This document shows, piece by piece, positions 1 to 15,000 of a DNA stretch of 64,000 bases. Position numbers and translations under genes: made by a program. The notes under the pieces are model-generated. The model ran no database searches and was not told where the DNA came from. It was given only the letters and a program-made list of their open reading frames with translations. Each line of letters begins with the position of its first letter. Position 1 is the first letter of the stretch. This stretch comes from Osmia lignaria lignaria (taxonomy: Eukaryota > Arthropoda > Insecta > Hymenoptera > Megachilidae): NCBI RefSeq assembly GCF_051020975.1, contig NW_027478162.1:19530001-19594000 (forward strand), read 5' to 3'.

Positions 1-3000
1 AGATAACTCTGCACTAGTGCGAGCCGCAAATGCCACTTCCAGCTTAGCTGTGCAGAAGAAGAACAACAAGAAGAAGAAATATCTCGAAATATGTCCGTCA
101 GGCCACTTCCCTTGAGATAAATCTGCAAATGTCTCGGAAACGAAGCGAGCTATGGCAAAATGTTAAGAGACCTTTTTTGTAGAGAATTAAGTTTCCTACT
201 TTTTATGTTCTATGATATTTTTTGATCAGATGCGTAGTTCTCGAGATATATCAAGATATTCAAAAGTTCCGAAGCCGCACCAACATAATAGAGATACAGA
301 AACACCGTGGCCCCTTCCTTTGAGATAACTCTGCACTATTGCGAGCTGCAAATGCCACTTCCAGCTTAGCTGTGCAGAGGAAGAACAACAAGAAGAAGAA
401 ATATGTCGAAATATGTCCGTCAGGCCAGTTCCTTTGAGCTGAATCTGCAAATATCTCGGAAACGAAGCGAGCTATGGCAAAATGTTAAGAGACGTTTTTT
501 GTAGAGAATTATGTTTCCTACAATTTATGTTCTATGATATTTTTTGATCAGAAGCGTAGTTCTCGAGATATATCAAGATATTCAAAAGTTCCGAAGCCGC
601 ACCAACATAATAGGGATACAGAAACACCGTGGCCCCGTTCTTTGAGATAACTCTGCACTAGTGCGAGCCGCAAATGCCACTTCCAGCTTAGCTGTGCAGA
701 AGAAGAACAACAAGAAGAAGAAATATCTCGAAATATGTCCGTCAGGCCCCTTCCCTTGAGATAAATATGCAAATATCTCGGAAACGAAGCGAGCTATGGC
801 AAAATGTTAAGCGACCTTTTTTGTAGAGAATTAAGTTTCCTACTTTTTATGTTCTATGATATTTTTTGATCAGATGCGTAGTTCTCGAGATATATCGAGA
901 TATTTAAAAGTTCCGAAGCCGCACCAACATAATAGAGATACAGAAACACCGTGGCCCCTTTCTTTGAGATAACTCTGCACTATTGCGAGCTGCAAATGCC
1001 ACTTCCAGCTTAGCTGTGCAGAAGAAGAACAACAAGAAGAAGAAATATCACGAAATATGTCCGTTAGGCCCCTTCCCTTGAGATAAATCTGCAAATATCT
1101 CGGAAACGAAGCGAACTATGGCAAAATGTTAAGAGACCTTTTTTGTAGCGAATTAAGTTTCCTACTTTTTATGTTCTATGATATTTTTTGATCAGATGCG
1201 TAGTTCTCGAGATATATCAAGATATTTAAAAGTTCCGAAGCCGCACCAACATAATAGAGATACAGAAACACCGTGGCCCCTTTCTTTCAGATAGCTATGC
1301 ACTATTGCGAGCTGCAAATGCCACTTCCAGCTTAGCTGTGCAGAAGAAGAACAACAAGAAGAAGAAATATCTGGAAATATGTCCGTCAGGCCCCTTACCT
1401 TGAGATAAATCTGCAAATATCTCGGAAACGAAGCGAGCTATGGCAAAATGTTAAGAGACCTTTTTTGTAGAGAATTAAGTTTCCTACTTTTTATCTTCTA
1501 TGATATTTTCTGATCAGATGCGTAGTTCTCGAGATATATCAAGATATTTAAAAGTTCCGAAGCCGCACCAACATAATAGAGATACAGAAACACCGTGGCC
1601 CCTCTCTTTGAGATAACTCTGCACAATTGCGAGCTGCAAATGCCACTTCCAGCTTAGCTGTGCAGAAGAGGAACAACAAGAAGAAGAAATATCTCGAAAT
1701 ATGTCCGTCAGGCCCCTTCCCTTGAGATAAATCTGCAAATATCTCGGAAACGAAGCGAGCTATGGCAAAATGTTAAGAGACCTTTTTTGTAGAGAATTAT
1801 GTTTCCTACTTTTTATGTTCTATGATATTTTTTGATGAGAAGCGTAGTTTTCGAGATATATCGAGATATTTAAAAGTTCCGAAGCCGCACCAACATAATA
1901 GAGATACAGAAACACCGTGGCCCCTTTCTTTGAGATAACTCTGCACTATTGCGAGCTGCAAATGCCACTTCCAGCTTAGCTGTGCAGAGGAAGAACAACA
2001 AGAAGAAGAAATATCTCGAAATATGTCCGTCAGGCCAGTTCCTTTGAGCTGAATCTGCAAATATCTCGGAAACGAAGCGAGCTATGGCAAAATGTTAAGA
2101 GACGTTTTTTGTGGAGAATTATGTTTCCTACAATTTATGTTCTATGATATTTTTTGATCAGAAGCGTAGTTTTCGAGATATATCGAGATATTTAAAAGTT
2201 CCGAAGCCGCACCAACATAATAGGGATACAGAAACACCGTGGCCCCTTTCTTTGAGATAACTCTGCACTAGTGCGAGCCGCAAATGCCACTTCCAGCTTA
2301 GCTGTGCAGAAGAAGAACAACAAGAAGAAGAAATATCTCGAAATATGTCCGTCAGGCCACTTCCCTTGAGATAAATCTGCAAATATCTCGGAAAGGAAGC
2401 GAGCTATGGCAAAATGTTAAGAGACGTTTTTTGTAGAGAATTATGTTTCCTACAATTTATGTTCTATGATATTTTTTGATCAGAAGCGTAGTTTTTTAGA
2501 TATATCGAGATATTTAAAAGTTCCGAAGCCGCACCAACATAATAGAGATACAGAAACACCGTGGCCCCTTTCTTTGAGATAACTCTGCACTATTGCGAGC
2601 TGCAAATGCCACTTCCAGCTTAGCTGTGCAGAGGAAGAACAACAAGAAGAAGAAATATCTCGAAATATGTCCGTCAGGCCAGTTCCTTTGAGCTGAATCT
2701 GCAAATATCTCGGAAACGAAGCGAGCTATGGCAAAATGTTAAGAGACGTTTTTTGTAGAGAATTATGTTTCCTACAATTTATGTTCTATGGTATTTTTTG
2801 ATCAGAAGCGTAGTTTTCGAGATATATCGAGATATTCAAAAGTTCCGAAGCCGCACCAACATAATAGGGATACAGAAACACCGTGGCCCCTTTCTTTGAG
2901 ATAACTCTGCACTAGTGCGACCCGCAAATGCCACTTCCAGCTTAGCTGTGCAGAAGAAGAACAACAAGAAGAAGAAATATCTCGAAATATGTCCGTCAGG

Positions 3001-6000
3001 CCCCTTCCCTTGAGATAAATCTGCAAATATCTCGGAAACGAAGCGAGCTATGGCAAAGTGTTACGAGACGTTTTTTGTAGAGAATTATGTTTCCTACAAT
3101 TTATGTTCTATGATATTTTTTGATCAGAAGCGTAGTTTTCGAGATATATCGAGATATTTAAAAGTTCCGAAGCCGCACCAACATAATAGAGATACAGAAA
3201 CACCGTGGCCCCTTTCTTTGAGATAACTCTGCACTAGTGCGAGCCGCAAATGCCACTTCCAGCTTAGCTGTGCAGAAGAAGAACAACAAGAAGAAGAAAT
3301 ATCTCGAAATATGTCCGTCAGGCCCCTTCCCTTGAGATATATCTGCAAATATCTCGGAAACGAAGCGAGCTATGGCAAAATGTTAAGAGACCGTTTTTGT
3401 AGAGAATTATGTTTCCTACTTTTTATGTTCTATGATATTTTTTGATCAGACGCGTAGTTCTCGAGATATATCAAGATATTTAAAAGTTCCGAAGCCGCAC
3501 CAACATAATAGAGATACAGAAACACCGTGGCCCCTTTCTTTGAGATAACTCTGCACTATTGCGAGCTGCAAATGCCACTTCCAGCTTAGCTGTGCAGAAG
3601 AAGAACAAGAAGAAGAAGAAATATCTCGAAATATGTCCGTCAGGCCCCTTCCCTTGAGATAAATCTGCAAATATCTCGGAAACGAAGAGAGCTATGGCAA
3701 AATGTTAAGAGACCTTTTTTGTAGAGAATTAAGTTTCCTACTTTTTATGTTCTATGATATTTTTTGATCAGATGCGTAGTTCTCGAGATATATCAAGATA
3801 TTTAAAAGTTCCGAAGCTGCACCAACATAATAGAGGTACAGAAACACCGTGGCCTCTTTCTTTGAGATAACTCTGCACTATTGCGAGCTGCAAATGCCGC
3901 TTCGAGCTTAGCTGTGCAGAAGAAGAACAACAAGAAGAAGAAATATCTCGAAATATGTCCGTCAGACCCCTTCCCTTGAGATGAATCTGCAAATATCTCG
4001 GGAACGAAGCGAGCTATGGCAAAATGTTAAGAGACCTTTTTTGTAGAGAATAATGTTTCCTACAATTTACGTTCTATGATATTTTTTGATCAGAAGCGTA
4101 GTTTTCGAGATATATCGAGATATTTAAAAGTTCCGAAGCCGCACCAACATAATAGAGATACAGAAACACCGTGGCCCCTTTCGTTGAGATAACTCTGCAC
4201 TATTGCGAGCCGCAAATGCCACTTCCAGCTTAGCTGTGCAGAAGAAGAACAACAAGAAGAAGAAATATCGCGAAATATGTCCGTCAGGCCCCTTCCCTTG
4301 AGATAAATCTGCAAATATCTCGGAAACGAAGCGAGCTATGGCAAAATGTTAAGAGACCTTTTTTGTAGAGATTTAAGTTTCCTACTTTTTATGTTCTATG
4401 ATATTTTTTGATCAGATGCGTAGTTCTCGAGATATATCAAGATATTCAAAAGTTCCGAAGCCGCACCAACATAATAGAGATACAGAAACACCGTGGCCCC
4501 TTCCTTTGAGATAACTCTGCACTATTGCGAGCTGCAAATGCCACTTCCAGCTTAGCTGTGCAGAGGAAGAACAACAAGAAGAAGAAATATCTCGAAATAT
4601 GTCCGTCAGGCCAGTTCCTTTGAGCTGAATCTGCAAATATCTCGGAAACGAAGCGAGCTATGGCAAAATGTTAAGAGACGTTTTTTGTAGAGAATTATGT
4701 TTCCTACAATTTATGTTCGATGATATTTTTTGATCAGAAGCGTAGTTCTCGAGATATATCTAGATATTTAAAAGTTCCGAAGCCGGACCAACATAATAGG
4801 GATACAGAAACACCGTGGCCCCGTTCTTTGAGATAACTCTGCACTAGTGCGAGCCGCAAATGCCACTTCCAGCTTAGCTGTGCAGAAGAAGAACAACAAG
4901 AAGAAGAAATATCTCGAAATATGTCCGTCAGGCCCCTTCCCTTGAGATAAATATGCAAATATCTCGGAAACGAAGCGAGCTATGGCAAAATGATAAGCGA
5001 CCTTTTTTGTAGAGAATTAAGTTTCCTACTTTTTATGTTCTATGATATTTTTTGATCAGATGCGTAGTTCTCGAGATATATCAAGATATTTAAAAGTTCC
5101 GAAGCCGCACCAACAGAATAGAGATACAGAAACACCGTGGCCCCTTTCTTTGAGATAACCCTGCACTATTGCGAGCTGCAAATGCCACTTTCAGCTTAGC
5201 TGTGCAGAAGAAGAACAACAAGAAGAAGAAATATCTCGAAATATGTCCGTCAGGCCCCTTCCCTTGAGATAACTCTGCAAATATCTCGGAAACGAAGAGA
5301 GCTATGGCAAAATGTTAAGAGACCTTTTTTGTAGAGAATTAAGTTTCCTACTTTTTATGTTCGATGATATTTTTTGATCAGATGCGTAGTTCTCGAGATA
5401 TATCAAGATATTTAAAAGTTCCGAAGCTGCACCAACATAATAGAGGTACAGAAACACCGTGGCCTCTTTCTTTGAGATAACTCTGCACTATTGCGAGCTG
5501 CAAATGCCGCTTCGAGCTTAGCTGTGCAGAAGAAGAACAACAAGAAGAAGAAATATCTCGAAATATGTCCGTCAGGCCCCTTCCCTTGAGATATATCTGC
5601 AAATATCTCGGAAACGAAGCGAGCTATGGCAAAATGTTAAGAGACCTTTTTTGTAGAGAATTATGTTTCCTACAATTTATGTTCTATGATAATTTTTGTT
5701 CAGAAGCGTAGTTTTCGAGATATATCGAGATATTTAAAAGTTCCGAAGCCGCACCAACATAATAGAGATACAGAAACACCGTGGCCCCTTTTGTTGAGAT
5801 AACTCTGCACTAGTGCGAGCCGCAAATGCCACTTCCAGCTTAGCTGTGCAGAAGAAGAACAACAAGAAGAAGAAATATCTCGAAATATGTCCGTCAGGCC
5901 CCTTCCCTTGAGATATATCTGCAAATATCTCGGAAACGAAGCGAGCTATGGCAAAATGTTAAGCGACCTTTTTTGTAGAGAATTAAGTTTCCTACTTTTT

Positions 6001-9000
6001 ATGTTCTACGATATTTTTTGATCAGATGCGTAGTTCTCGAGATATATCAAGATATTTAAAAGTTCCGAAGCCGCACCAACATAATAGAGATACAGAAACA
6101 CCGTGGCCCCTTTCTTTGAGATAACTCTGCACTATTGCGAGCTGCAAATGCCACTTTCAGCTAAGCTGTGCAGAAGAAGAACAACAAGAAGAAGAAATAT
6201 CTCGAAATATGTCCGTCAGGCCCCTTCCCTTGAGATATATCTGCAAATATCTCGGAAACGAAGCGAGCTATGGCAAAATGTTAAGAGACCTTTTTTGTAG
6301 AGAATTATGTTTCCTACAATTTATGTTCTATGATATTTTTTGTTCAGAAGCGTAGTTTTCGAGATATATCAAGATATTTAAAAGTTCCGAAGCCGCACCA
6401 ACATAATAGAGATACAGAAACACCGTGGCCCCTTTCTTTGAGATAACTCTGCACTATTGCGAGCTGTAAATGCCACTTCCAGCTTAGCTGTGCAGAAGAA
6501 GAACAACAAGAAGAAGAAATATCTCGAAATATGTCCGTCAGGCCCCTTCCCTTGAGATAAATCTGCAAATATCTCGGAAACGAAGCGAGCTATGGCAAAA
6601 TGTTAAGAGACCTTTTTTGTAGAGAATTAAGTTTCCTACTTTTTATGTTCTATGATATTTTTTGATCAGATGCGTAGTTCTCGAGATATATCAAGATATT
6701 TAAAAGTTCCGAAGCCGCACCAACATAATAGGGATACAGAAACACCGTGGCCCCTTTCTTTGAGATAACTCTGCACTATTGCGAGCTGCAAATGCCACTT
6801 CCAGCTTAGCTGTGCAGAGGAAGAACAACAAGAAGAAGAAATATCTCGAAATATGTCCGTCAGGCCAGTTCCTTTGAGCTGAATCTGCAAATATCTCGGA
6901 AACGAAGCGAGCTATGGCAAAATGTTAAGAGACCTTTTTTGTAGAGAATTATGGTTCCTACAATTTATGTTCTATGATATTTTTTGATCAGAAGCGTAGT
7001 TTTCGAGATATATCGAGATATTTAAAAGTTCCGAAGACGCACCAACATAATAGGGATACAGAAACACCGTGGCCCCTTTCTTTGAGATAACTCTGCACTA
7101 GTGCGACCCGCAAATGCCACTTCCAGCTTAGCTGTGCAGAAGAAGAACAACAAGAAGAAGAAATATCTCGAAATATGTCCGTCAGGCCCCTTCCCTTGAG
7201 ATAAATCTGCAAATATCTCGGAAACGAAGCGAGCTATGGCAAAATGTTAAGAGAGCTTTTTTGTAGAGAATTAGGTTTCCTACTTTTTATGTTCTATGAT
7301 ATTTTTTGATCAGATGCGTAGTTCTCGAGATATATCAAGATATTTAAAAGTTCCGAAGCCGCACCAACATAATAGAGATACAGAAACACCGTGGCCCCTT
7401 TCTTTGAGATAGCTCTGCACTATTGCGAGCTGTAAATGCCACTTCCAGCTTAGCTGTGCAGAAGAAGAACAACAAGAAGAAGAAATATCTCGAAATATGT
7501 CCGTCAGGCCAGTTCCTTTGAGCTGAATCTGCAAATATCTCGGAAACGAAGCGAGCTATGGCAAAATGTTAAGAGACGTTTTTTGTAGAGAATTATGTTT
7601 CCTACAATTTATGTTCTATGATATTTTTTGATCAGAAGCGTAGTTTTCGAGATATATCGAGATATTTAAAAGTTCCGAAGCCGCACCAACATAATAGGGA
7701 TACAGAAACACCGTGGCCCCTTTCTTTGAGATAACTCTGCACTATTGCGAGCTGTAAATGCCACTTCCAGCTTAGCTGTGCAGAAGAAGAACAACAAGAA
7801 GAAGAAATATCTCGAAATATGTCCGTCAGGCCCCTTCCCTTGAGATATATCTGCAAATATCTCGGAAACGAAGCGAGCTATGGCAAAATGTTAAGAGACC
7901 TTTTTTGTAGAGAATTAAGTTTGCTACTTTTTATGTTCTATGATATTTTTCGATCAGAGGCGTAGTTCTCGAGATATATCAAGATATTTAAAAGTTCCGA
8001 AGCCGCACCAACATAATAGAGATACAGAAACACCGTGGCCCCTTTCTTTGAGATAACTCTGCACTATTGCGAGCTGTAAATGCCACTTCCAGCTTAGCTG
8101 TGCAGAAGAAGAACAACAAGAAGAATAAATATCTCGAAATATGTCCGTCAGGCCCCTTCCCTTGAGATAAATCTGCAAATATCTCGGAAACGAAGCGAGC
8201 TATGGCAAAATGTTAAGAGACCTTTTTTGTAGAGAATTATGTTTCCTACAATTTATGTTCTATGATATTTTTTGTTCAGAAGCGTAGTTTTCGAGATATA
8301 TCGAGATATTTAAAAGTTCCGAAGCCGCACCAACATAATAGAGATACAGAAACACCGTGGCCCCTTTCTTTGAGATAACTCTGCACTATTGCGAGCTGTA
8401 AATGCCACTTCCAGCTTAGCTGTGCAGAAGAAGAACAACAAGAAGAAGAAATATCTCGAAATATGTCCGTCAGGCCCCTTCCCTTGAGATAAATCTGCAA
8501 ATATCTCGGAAACGAAGCGAGCTATGGCAAAATGTTAAGCGACCTTTTTTGTAGAGAATTAAGTTTCCTACTTTTTATGTTCTACGATATTTTTTGATCA
8601 GATGCGTAGTTCTCGAGATATATCAAGATATTTAAAAGTTCCGAAGCCGCACCAACAGAATAGAGATACAGAAACACCGTGGCCCCTTTCTTTGAGATAA
8701 CTCTGCACTATTGCGAGCTGCAAATGCCACTTTCAGCTTAGCTGTGCAGAAGAAGAACAACAAGAAGAAGAAATATCTCGAAATATGTCCGTCAGGCCCC
8801 TTCCCTTGAGATAAATCTGCAAATATCTCGGAAACGAAGAGAGCTATGGCAAAATGTTAGGAGACCTCTTTTGTAGAGAATTAGATTTCCTACTTTTTAT
8901 GTTCTATGATATTTTTTGATCAGATGCGTAGTTCTCGAGATATATCAAGATATTTAAAAGTTCCGAAGCCGCACCAACATAATAGAGATACAGAAACACC

Positions 9001-12000
9001 GTGGCCCCTTTCTTTGAGATAACTCTGCACTATTGCGAGCTGTAAATGCCACTTCCAGTTAAGCTGTGCAGAAGAAGAACAACAAGAAGAAGAAATATCT
9101 CGAAATATGTCCGTCAGGCCTCTTCCCTTGAGATATATCTGCAAATATCTCGGAAACGAAGCGAGCTATGGCAAAATGTTAAGAGACCTTTTTTGTAGAG
9201 AATTATCTTTCCTACAATTTATGTTCTATGATATTTTTTGTTCAGAAGCGTAGTTTTCGAGATATATCGAGATATTTAAAAGTTCCGAAGCCGCACCAAC
9301 ATAATAGAGATACAGAAACACCGTGGCCCCTTTCTTTGAGATAACTCTGCACTATTGCGAGCTGCAAATGCCACTTCCAGCTTAGCTGTGCAGAGGAAGA
9401 ACAACAAGAAGAAGGAATATCTCGAAATATGTCCGTCAGGCCAGTTCCTTTGAGCTGAAGCTGCAAATATCTCGGAAACGATGCGAGCTATGGCAAAATG
9501 TTAAGAGACCTTTTTTGTAGAGAATTAAGTTTCCTACTTTTTATGTTGTATGATATTTTTTGATCAGATGCGTAGTTCTCGAGATATATCAAGATATTCA
9601 AAAGTTCCGAAGCCGCACCAACATAATAGAGATACAGAAACACCGTGGCCCCTTTCTTTGAGATAACTCTGCACTATTGCGAGCTGCAAATGCCACTTCG
9701 AGCTTAGCTGTGCAGTGGAAGAACAACAAGAAGAAGAAATATCTCGAAATATGTCCGTCAGGCCAGTTCCTTTGAGCTGAATCTGCAAATATCTCGGAAA
9801 CGAAGCGAGCTATGGCAAAATGTTAAGAGACGTTTTTTGTAGACAATTATGTTTCCTACAATTTATGTTCTATGATATTTTTTGATCAGAAGCGTAGTTC
9901 TCGAGATATATCAAGATATTTAAAAGTTCCGAAGCCGCACCAACATAATAGGGATACAGAAACACCGTGGCCCCGTTCTTTGAGATAACTCTGCACTAGT
10001 GCGAGCCGCAAATGCCACTTCCAGCTTAGCTGTGCAGAAGAAGAACAACAAGAAGAAGAAATATCTCGAAATATGTCCGTCAGGCCCCTTCCCTTGAGAT
10101 AAATATGCAAATATCTCGGAAACGAAGCGAGCTATGGCAAAATGTTAAGCGACCTTTTTTGTAGAGAATTAAGTTTCCTACTTTTTATGTTCTATGATAT
10201 TTTTTGATCAGATGCGTAGTTCTCGAGATATATCAAGATATTTAAAAGTTCCGAAGCCGCACCAACATAATAGAGATACAGAAACACCGTGGCCCCTTTC
10301 TTTGAGATAACTCTGCACTATTGCGAGCTGCAAATGCCACGTTCAGCTTAGCTGTACAGAAGAAGAACAACAAGAAAAAGAAATATCTCGAAATATGTCC
10401 GTCAGGCCCCTTCCCTTGAGATAAATCTGCAAATATCTCGGAAACGAAGAGAGCTATGGCAAAATGTTAAGAGACCTTTTTTGTAGAGAATTAGGTTTCC
10501 TACTTTTTATGTTCTATGATATTTTTTGATCAGATGCGTAGTTCTCGAGATATATCAAGATATTTAAAAGTTCCGAAGCCGCACCAACATAATAGAGATA
10601 CAGAAACACCGTGGCCCCTTTCTTTGAGATAACTCTGCACTATTGCGAGCTGTAAATGCCACTTCCAGCTTAGCTGTGCAGAAGAAGAACAACAAGAAGA
10701 AGAAATATCTCGAAATATGTCCGTCAGGCCCCTTCCCTTGAGATAAATCTGCAAATATCTCGGAAACGAAGCGAGCTATGGCAAAATGTTAAGAGACCTT
10801 TTTTGTAGAGAATTATGGTTCCTACAATTTATGTTCTATGATATTTTTTGATCAGAAGCGTAGTTTTCGATATATATCGAGATATTTAAAAGTTCCGAAG
10901 CCGCACCAACATAATAGGGATACAGAAACACCGTGGCCCCTTTCTTTGAGATAACTCTGCACTAGTGCGACCCGCAAATGCCACTTCCAGCTTAGCTGTG
11001 CAGAAGAAGAACAACAAGAAGAAGAAATATCTCGAAATATGTCCGTCAGGCCCCTTCCCTTGAGATATATCTGCAAATATCTCGGAAACGAAGCGAGCTA
11101 TGGCAAAATGTTAAGAGACCTTTTTTGTAGAGAATTATGTTTCCTACAATTTATGTTCTATGATATTTTTTGATCAGAAGCGTAGTTTTCGAGATATATC
11201 GAGATATTTAAAAGTTCCGAACTCGCACCAACATAATAGAGATACAGAAACACCGTGGCCCCTTTCTTTGAGATAACTCTGCACTAGTGCGAGCCGCAAA
11301 TGGCACTTCCAGCTTAGCTGTGCAGAAGAAGAACAACAAGAAGAAGAAATATCTCGAAATATGTCCGTCAGGCCCCTTCCCTTGAGATAAATCTGCAACT
11401 ATCTCGGAAACGAAGCGAGCTATGGCAAAATGTTAAGAGACCTTTTTTGTAGAGAATTAAGTTTCCTACTTTTTATGTTCTATGATATTTTTTGATCAGA
11501 TGCGTAGTTCTCGAGATATATCAAGATATTTAAAAGTTCCGAAGCCGCACCAACATAATAGGGATACAGAAACACCGTGGCCCCTTTCTTTGAGATAACT
11601 CTGCACTAGTGCGAGCCGCAAATGCCACTTCCAGCTTAGCTGTGCAGAAGAAGAACAACAAGAAGAAGAAATATCTCGAAATATGTCCGTCAGGCCCCTT
11701 CCCTTGAGATAAATCTGCAAATATCTCGGAAACGAAGCGAGCTATGGCAAAATGTTAAGAGACCTTTTTTGTAGAGAATTATGTTTCCTACAATTTATGT
11801 TCTATGATATTTTTTGATCAGAAGCGTAGTTTTCGAGATATATCGAGATATTTAAAAGTTCCGAAGCCGCACCAACATAATAGAGATACAGAAACACCGT
11901 GGCCCCTTTCCTTGAGATAACTCTGCACTAGTGCGAGCCGCAAATGCCACTTCCAGCTTAGCTGTGCAGAAGAAGAACAACAAGAAGAAGAAATATCTCG

Positions 12001-15000
12001 AAATATGTCCGCCAGGCCCCTTCCCTTGAGATAAATCTGCAAATATCTCGGAAACGAAGCGAGCTATGGCAAAATGTTAAGAGACCTTTTTTGTAGAGAA
12101 TTATGTTTCCTACAATTTATGTTCTATGATATTTTTTGATCAGAAGCGTAGTTTTCGAGATATATCGAGATATTTAAAAGTTCCGAAGCCGCACCAACAT
12201 AATAGAGATACAGAAACACCGTGGCCCATTTCGGTGAGATAACTCTGCACTAGTGCGAGCTGCAAATGCCACTTCCAGCTTAGCTGTGCAGAAGAAGAAC
12301 AACAAGAAGAAGAAATATCTCGAAATATGTCCGTCAGGCCCCTTCCCTTGAGATAAATCTGCAAATATCTCGGAAACGAAGCGAGCTATGGCAAAATGTT
12401 AAGCGACCTTTTTTGTAGAGAATTAAGTTTCCTACTTTTTATGTTCTATGATATTTTTTGATCAGATGCGTAGTTCTCGAGATATATCAAGATATTTAAA
12501 AGTTCCGAAGCCGCACCAACATAATAGAGATACAGAAACACCGTGGCCCCTTTCTTTGAGATAACTCTGCACTATTGCGAGCTGCAAATGCCACTTCCAG
12601 CTTAGCTGTGCAGAGGAAGAACAACAAGAAAAAGAAATATCTCGAAATATGTCCGTCAGGCCAGTTCCTTTGAGCTGAATCTGCAAATATCTCGGAAACG
12701 AAGCGATCTATGGCAAAATGTTAAGAGACCTTTTTTGTAGAGAATTAAGTTTCCTACTTTTCATATTCTATGATATTTTTTGATCAGATGCGTAGTTCTC
12801 GAGATATATCAAGATATTTAAAAGTTCCGAAGCCGCACCAACATAATAGAGATACAGAAACACCGTGGCCCCTTTCTTTGAGATAACTCTGCACTATTGC
12901 GAGCTGCAAATGCCACTTCCAGCTTAGCTGTGCAGAGGAAGAACAACAAGAAGAAGAAATATCTCGAAATATGTCCGTCAGGCCCCTTCCCTTGAGATAA
13001 ATCTGCAAATATCTCGGAAACGAAGCGAGCTATGGCAAAATGTTAAGAGACCTTTTTTGTAGAGAATTAAGTTTCCTACTTTTTATGTTCTATGATATTT
13101 TTTGACCAGATGCGTAGTTCTCGAGATATATCAAGATATTTAAAAGTTCCGAAGCCGCACCAACATAATAGGGATACAGAAACACCGTGGCCCCTTTCTT
13201 TGAGATAACTCTGCACTAGTGCGAGCCGCAAATGCCACTTCCAGCTTAGCTGTGCAGAGGAAGAACAACAAGAAGAAGAAATATCTCGAAATATGTCCGT
13301 CAGGCCAGTTCCTTTGAGCTGAATCTGCAAATATCTCGGAAACGAAGCGAGCTATGGCAAAATGTTAAGAGACGTTTTTTGTAGAGAATTATGTTTCCTA
13401 CAATTTATGTTCTATGATATTTTTTGATCAGAAGCGTAGTTTTCGAGATATATCGAGATATTTAAAAGTTCCGAAGCCGCACCAACATAATAGGGATACA
13501 GAAACACCGTGGCCCCTTTCTTTGAGATAACTCTGCACTAGTGCGAGCCGCAAATGCCACTTCCAGCTTAGCTGTGCAGAAGAAGAACAACAAGAAGAAG
13601 AAATATTTCGAAATATGTCCGTCAGGCCCCTTCCCTTGAGATATATCTGCAAATATCTCGGAAACGAAGCGAGCTATGGCAAAATGTTAAGAGACCGTTT
13701 TTGTAGAGAATTATGTTTCCTACTTTTTATGTTCTATGATATTTTTTGATCAGACGCGTAGTTCTCGAGATATATCAAGATATTTAAAAGTTCCGAAGCC
13801 GCACCAACATAATAGAGATACAGAAACACCGTGGCCCCTTTCTTTGAGATAACTCTGCACTATTGCGAGCTGCAAATGCCACTTCCAGCTTAGCTGTGCA
13901 GAAGAAGAACAACAAGAAGAAGAAATATCTCGAAATATGTCCGTCAGGCCCCTTCCCTTGAGATAAATCTGCAAATATCTCGGAAACGAAGCGAGCTATG
14001 GCAAAATGTTAAGAGACCTTTTTTGTAGAGAATTAAGTTTCCTACTTTTTATGTTCTATGATATTTTTTGATCAGATGCGTAGTTCTCGAGATATATCAA
14101 GATATTTAAAAGTTCCGAAGCCGCACCAACATAATAGGGATACAGAAACACCGTGGCCCCTTTCTTTGAGATAACTCTGCACTAGTGCGAGCCGCAAATG
14201 CCACTTCCAGCTTAGCTGTGCAGAAGAAGAACAACAAGAAGAAGAAATATCTCGAAATATGTCCGTCAGGCCCCTTCCCTTGAGATAAATCTGCAAATAT
14301 CTCGGAAACGAAGCGAGCTATGGCAAAATGTTAAGAGACCTTTTTTGTAGAGAATTATGTTTCCTACAATTTATGTTCTATGATATTTTTTGATCAGAAG
14401 CGTAGTTTTCGAGATATATCGAGATATTTAAAAGTTCCGAAGCCGCACCAACATAATAGAGATACAGAAACACCGTGGCCCCTTTCTTTGAGATAACTCT
14501 GCACTAGTGCGAGCCGCAAATGCCACTTCCAGCTTAGCTGTGCAGAAGAAGAACAACAAGAAGAAGAAATATCTCGAAATATGTCCGTCAGGCCCCTTCC
14601 CTTGAGATAAATCTGCAAATATCTCGGAAACGAAGCGAGCTATCGCAAAATGTTAAGAGACCTTTTTTGTAGAGAATTATGTTTCCTACAATTTATGTTC
14701 TATGATATTTTTTGATCAGAAGCGTAGTTTTCGAGATATATCGAGATATTTAAAAGTTCCGAAGCCGCACCAACATAATAGAGATACAGAAACACCGTGG
14801 CCCCTTTCTTTGAGATAACTCTGCACTAGTGCGAGCTGCAAATGCCACTTCCAGCTTAGCTGTGCAGAAGAAGAACAACAAGAAGAAGAAATATCTCGAA
14901 ATATGTCCGTCAGGCCCCTTCCCTTGAGATAAATCTGCAAATATCTCGGAAACGAAGCGAGCTATGGCAAAATGTTAAGAGACCTTTTTTGTAGAGAATT